From the NCBI GenBank assembly GCA_938038445.1, contig CALHRZ010000007.1, forward strand, positions 186,001-250,000: 64,000 nt of DNA, written 5' to 3'. Below are positions 61,538 to 64,000 of this stretch, piece after piece; the first letter of the stretch is position 1, and every line of letters begins with the position of its first letter. The DNA comes from an uncultured bacterium. GTDB taxonomy: Bacteria; Verrucomicrobiota; Kiritimatiellia; CAIKKV01. The notes under the pieces are model-generated. The model did not search any database, was not told the DNA's origin, and saw only the letters and a list, made by a program, of their open reading frames with translations. The translations under genes were made by a program, and so were the position numbers.

Positions 61538-64000
61538 CTATGCCCAGAGGATCAATCCGCTGTCAAGGGGCGAGGCAAGGAATTCCATCCAGGGGAAGAC
61601 TCGGATGCCGAAGGCATGGCGTCCATTTTTTCGGACGGTATAGGCGCCGGAATAGAGGTGGAGAGATCCTTCCGTGCCGGAGAGGACGAGGGGGACGGCA
61701 TCGGGTCGTTCGAGGAAATCCTGGCCGTCGGAGAGTCCTGCGACGAGTTCCGCCCGGATTTCCTCGGGTTTTAGATCCCCCGGTTCGATTCGGAGGTGGA
61801 TACGGAGGGCATGGCCGACGGGAAGGGAATCGCCCAGGAGCCCTTCGATTCGCACTTCTTTGACCCGGAGGGAAGCGAAGCGGGTTGGAATATGCTGTTT
61901 CCAGGCGGCGATTTGGCGGGCGACCGCGAATTGGCGACGGGAGAGGGCCGTGAATCGTTCGGCCGTGGGTTCGTAGGAGAGTTCGGCGTATTCGCGGACC
62001 ATGCGGAGGGCGGAAAATTGGGGGGCGAGGGACGCGATGGCGTTTTTGGCCATGGCGATCCAACGTTTGGGAAGGCCATTTTCGCCGCGGGCGAAGAAGA
62101 GGGGCGTGACGGTTTCCTCAAGGAGTGTGAAGAGTTCCTGGGCGTCGGCTTCGTCGTTGGATTCTGGAATGGGGCCCGTTGGGGGGAGGGTGGGACCGAT
62201 GGTCCAGCCGTTTTCGCCGTTGGCGGCTTCGCACCACCAGCCGTCGGCGATGCTGACGTTGAGGACGCCGTTGATGGCGGCCTTTTGGCCGCTGGTGCCA
62301 CTGGCTTCGTGCGGGCGTTGGGGCGTATTGAGCCACACATCGGCGCCTTGGACCAACGCGCGGGCCAAGGCGAGATCATAATCTTCGAGGAAGAAGATCC
62401 GGCCGATGAATCGGGGATCGTTGCAGAAGGCGATGACTTTTCGGATCAGGTCCATGCCCATTCGGTCTTCGGGGTGGGCTTTGCCGGCGAAGACGAGCAT
62501 GACGGGGCGTTTGGGATTATGGAGCAGTGCAGCGAGCCGGTCGGGGTCTCGGAGAATAAGGTCTGCTCGTTTATACGGGGCGAACCGGCGGGCGAAGGCG
62601 ATGAGAAGAGAGTTGGGGTTGAGGGCGGCGAGCAGTTCTTCGCGCCGGGCGTGCGAGGGGGTGTAGGGGAGAAAACGTTCTGCGAGATGAGTTTGAAGGA
62701 TCGAAAGGAGGCGATCCTTGTTTTCCCGGCGGGCGGCCCAAAGCGCTTCATCCGAGATATCCTGGACTCGTTTCCACGCTTCGGGCGAAGAGGGTGGGCA
62801 AGACCAATCCACGCCGGCGTGGCGGGCGAGGAGTTCCCGGATGGAGGGAGAGACAAACGAGGCCAAGTGGATTCCGTTGGTGATAGAGGTGATGGGAATT
62901 TCTTCGGTGGGGAGTCCTTTCCAGACATCGCGCCACATGCGGCGGGCAATGCGGCCGTGGAGGCGGCTGACTCCGTTGCTTCGGCCGGCGGTTTTCAACG
63001 CGAGGACGGTCATGTAAAAGGGCTTGTCGGATTCTCCGGAGATAGAGCCGAGGCGCCACAGATCGGACCAAGGGATACGGGCGGTTTCCGCGAACGGTCG
63101 GAGGTAGTATTCCATGATTTCGCGGTCGAAGCGTTCGTTCCCGGCCTCGACGGGGGTATGGGTTGTGAAGACGAGGGAACCGCGAACGGTTTCAAGGGCT
63201 TCGGGGAAGGAGAGTCCTTCTTCGGCGATGAGGGTTCGGATTCGTTCCAGTGCGAGAAAGGCGGAATGGCCTTCGTTGAGGTGATAGACGGCGGGTTTGC
63301 GGCCGAGGCGGTCGAGGAGGCGGCAGCCGCCGATGCCGAGGAGCATTTCCTGACGGATCCGGATATGGCGGTCGGCGGCGTAGAGGCGGGAGGAGATGAC
63401 CCGGTCTTCGGGGGTATTTTTTTGGACATCCGCATCGAGGAGGAAGAGTGAAATGCGGCCGACGCGAACCTCCCAGGCTTGGGCGTAGAGGGTACGTCCG
63501 GGAAGTTCCACCGCGACTTCGACGGGCAGACCGCGGTCATCCTTGACGAGGGTGATGGGCATGCGGGTCAGGTCGTGGAGGGGGTATTCGGCGGTTTGGC
63601 TGCCGTCTCGTTCGATTCGTTGTTGGAAGTAGCCGTTTCGATAAAGGAGGCCAACGGCGACGAGGGGGATGTTGAGATCGCTGGAGGATTTCAGGTGATC
63701 GCCGGAGAGGACGCCCAGACCTCCGGAGTAGATGGGGAGGGATTCGTGGAGGCCGTATTCCGTGGAAAAGTAGGCGATTGGTGCGCTCCAGGACAGGTGT
63801 CGGAGATGGCGGAGGGCGCAGCGTGTGTCGGACATATAGGCATCGAAGCGTGCGAGGATTCGGTTGTAACGTTCTTGATAGGCGGGGTCGGCAGCGAGCG
63901 TTGTGAGGCGTTCGGGTGGAGTTTCTTCGAGGAGTCGGACGGGATTGATCTCCCGGATTGTTTGGGGGTGGGGGTGAAGGGGGCGAAAGAGGTCGAGTGC
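61538..64000 (-). CDS. glgP: Alpha-glucan (glycogen) phosphorylase, 5' end outside window
   Basis: About 820 residues are visible; the frame stays open to the last base, and the segment before the Met at 63835 ('[20 protein letters not shown]', '[10 protein letters not shown]') matches the N-terminal DUF3417 region of this family, so the gene continues beyond the window. Core motifs: '[20 protein letters not shown]', '[18 protein letters not shown]', '[16 protein letters not shown]', '[15 protein letters not shown]' and the PLP lysine in '[20 protein letters not shown]'. This is the short bacterial/archaeal GT35 branch that releases glucose-1-phosphate from glycogen or maltodextrin. Glucose-1-phosphate is also the GalU substrate. 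Confidence 0.95.
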   Translation of the reverse strand, partial: ALDLFRPLHPHPQTIREINPVRLLEETPPERLTTLAADPAYQERYNRILARFDAYMSDTRCALRHLRHLSWSAPIAYFSTEYGLHESLPIYSGGLGVLSGDHLKSSSDLNIPLVAVGLLYRNGYFQQRIERDGSQTAEYPLHDLTRMPITLVKDDRGLPVEVAVELPGRTLYAQAWEVRVGRISLFLLDADVQKNTPEDRVISSRLYAADRHIRIRQEMLLGIGGCRLLDRLGRKPAVYHLNEGHSAFLALERIRTLIAEEGLSFPEALETVRGSLVFTTHTPVEAGNERFDREIMEYYLRPFAETARIPWSDLWRLGSISGESDKPFYMTVLALKTAGRSNGVSRLHGRIARRMWRDVWKGLPTEEIPITSITNGIHLASFVSPSIRELLARHAGVDWSCPPSSPEAWKRVQDISDEALWAARRENKDRLLSILQTHLAERFLPYTPSHARREELLAALNPNSLLIAFARRFAPYKRADLILRDPDRLAALLHNPKRPVMLVFAGKAHPEDRMGMDLIRKVIAFCNDPRFIGRIFFLEDYDLALARALVQGADVWLNTPQRPHEASGTSGQKAAINGVLNVSIADGWWCEAANGENGWTIGPTLPPTGPIPESNDEADAQELFTLLEETVTPLFFARGENGLPKRWIAMAKNAIASLAPQFSALRMVREYAELSYEPTAERFTALSRRQFAVARQIAAWKQHIPTRFASLRVKEVRIEGLLGDSLPVGHALRIHLRIEPGDLKPEEIRAELVAGLSDGQDFLERPDAVPLVLSGTEGSLHLYSGAYTVRKNGRHAFGIRVFPWMEFLASPLDSGLILWA

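Noticed and set aside
61796-63451. 551-codon plus-strand frame opposite the phosphorylase gene
   Set aside because: Gly/Glu/Phe-rich shadow of a well-conserved alpha-glucan phosphorylase on the minus strand.

Overview
The window is gene-dense, GC-rich bacterial chromosome (about 60% GC by eye) with very short intergenic gaps, many 4-nt ATGA/GTGA gene overlaps and several convergent genes that overlap at their 3' ends. Lipid A-type acyltransferase, two MCE (Mla-type) lipid-transport operons, a Skp/OmpH-like chaperone and lipoproteins imply a diderm cell. A TIGR03790-family protein, a giant secreted lamin-tail repeat protein and the conserved unknown at the left edge suggest the PVC group (Kiritimatiellota- or Verrucomicrobiota-like). 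That placement is inference from gene families, not a tree.

Layout. 1-3154: end of an unknown gene and a canonical MlaE-MlaF-MlaD operon. 3208-8880: six overlapping housekeeping genes (thiC, lauroyl-type acyltransferase, mtnP, comF, folC, NUDIX). 8981-9066: tRNA-Leu(CAA). 9093-12437: fucU-like, Na/Pi symporter and OFA-type MFS genes. 12377-16113 (minus): MFS, amidohydrolase, esterase-like hydrolase. 16412-21561: argS, then a four-gene operon of a plant-type glucuronokinase homologue, a GalU-like uridylyltransferase, a Skp-like protein and a SpoU methyltransferase. 21515-25375 (minus): proS, a 77-codon ORF, hisS, metallo-beta-lactamase. 25442-26101: the only long gene-free stretch, holding a 229-bp inverted-repeat element. 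26102-30402: TIGR03790 protein, GmhB-like phosphatase, a kinase/uridylyltransferase fusion and an FHA protein. 30413-35412 (minus): gyrB-gyrA. 35553-41007: seven-gene operon of a small lipoprotein, a Xer recombinase, RNase III and a second MCE system whose ATPase subunit has lost its nucleotide-binding motifs. 41153-43575: primary sigma factor and a membrane-anchored RRM protein. 43613-52795 (minus): aldolase, glycosyltransferase and a 2454-residue secreted repeat protein. 52925-58496: a sigma-54 type two-component pair and clpB. 58477-64000: trmL, uvrC, UDP-glucuronate decarboxylase and a 5'-truncated alpha-glucan phosphorylase.

Connections. Two separate sugar-1-kinase plus uridylyltransferase modules (one as adjacent genes, one as a fusion) and a UDP-xylose synthase point to salvage of free sugars or uronic acids into UDP-sugars for envelope polysaccharide. 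Two MCE importers share the window, one canonical and one with a pseudo-ATPase. Several first genes have a -10 hexamer ending only 5-8 nt before the start codon, which predicts leaderless mRNAs beside ordinary Shine-Dalgarno genes.
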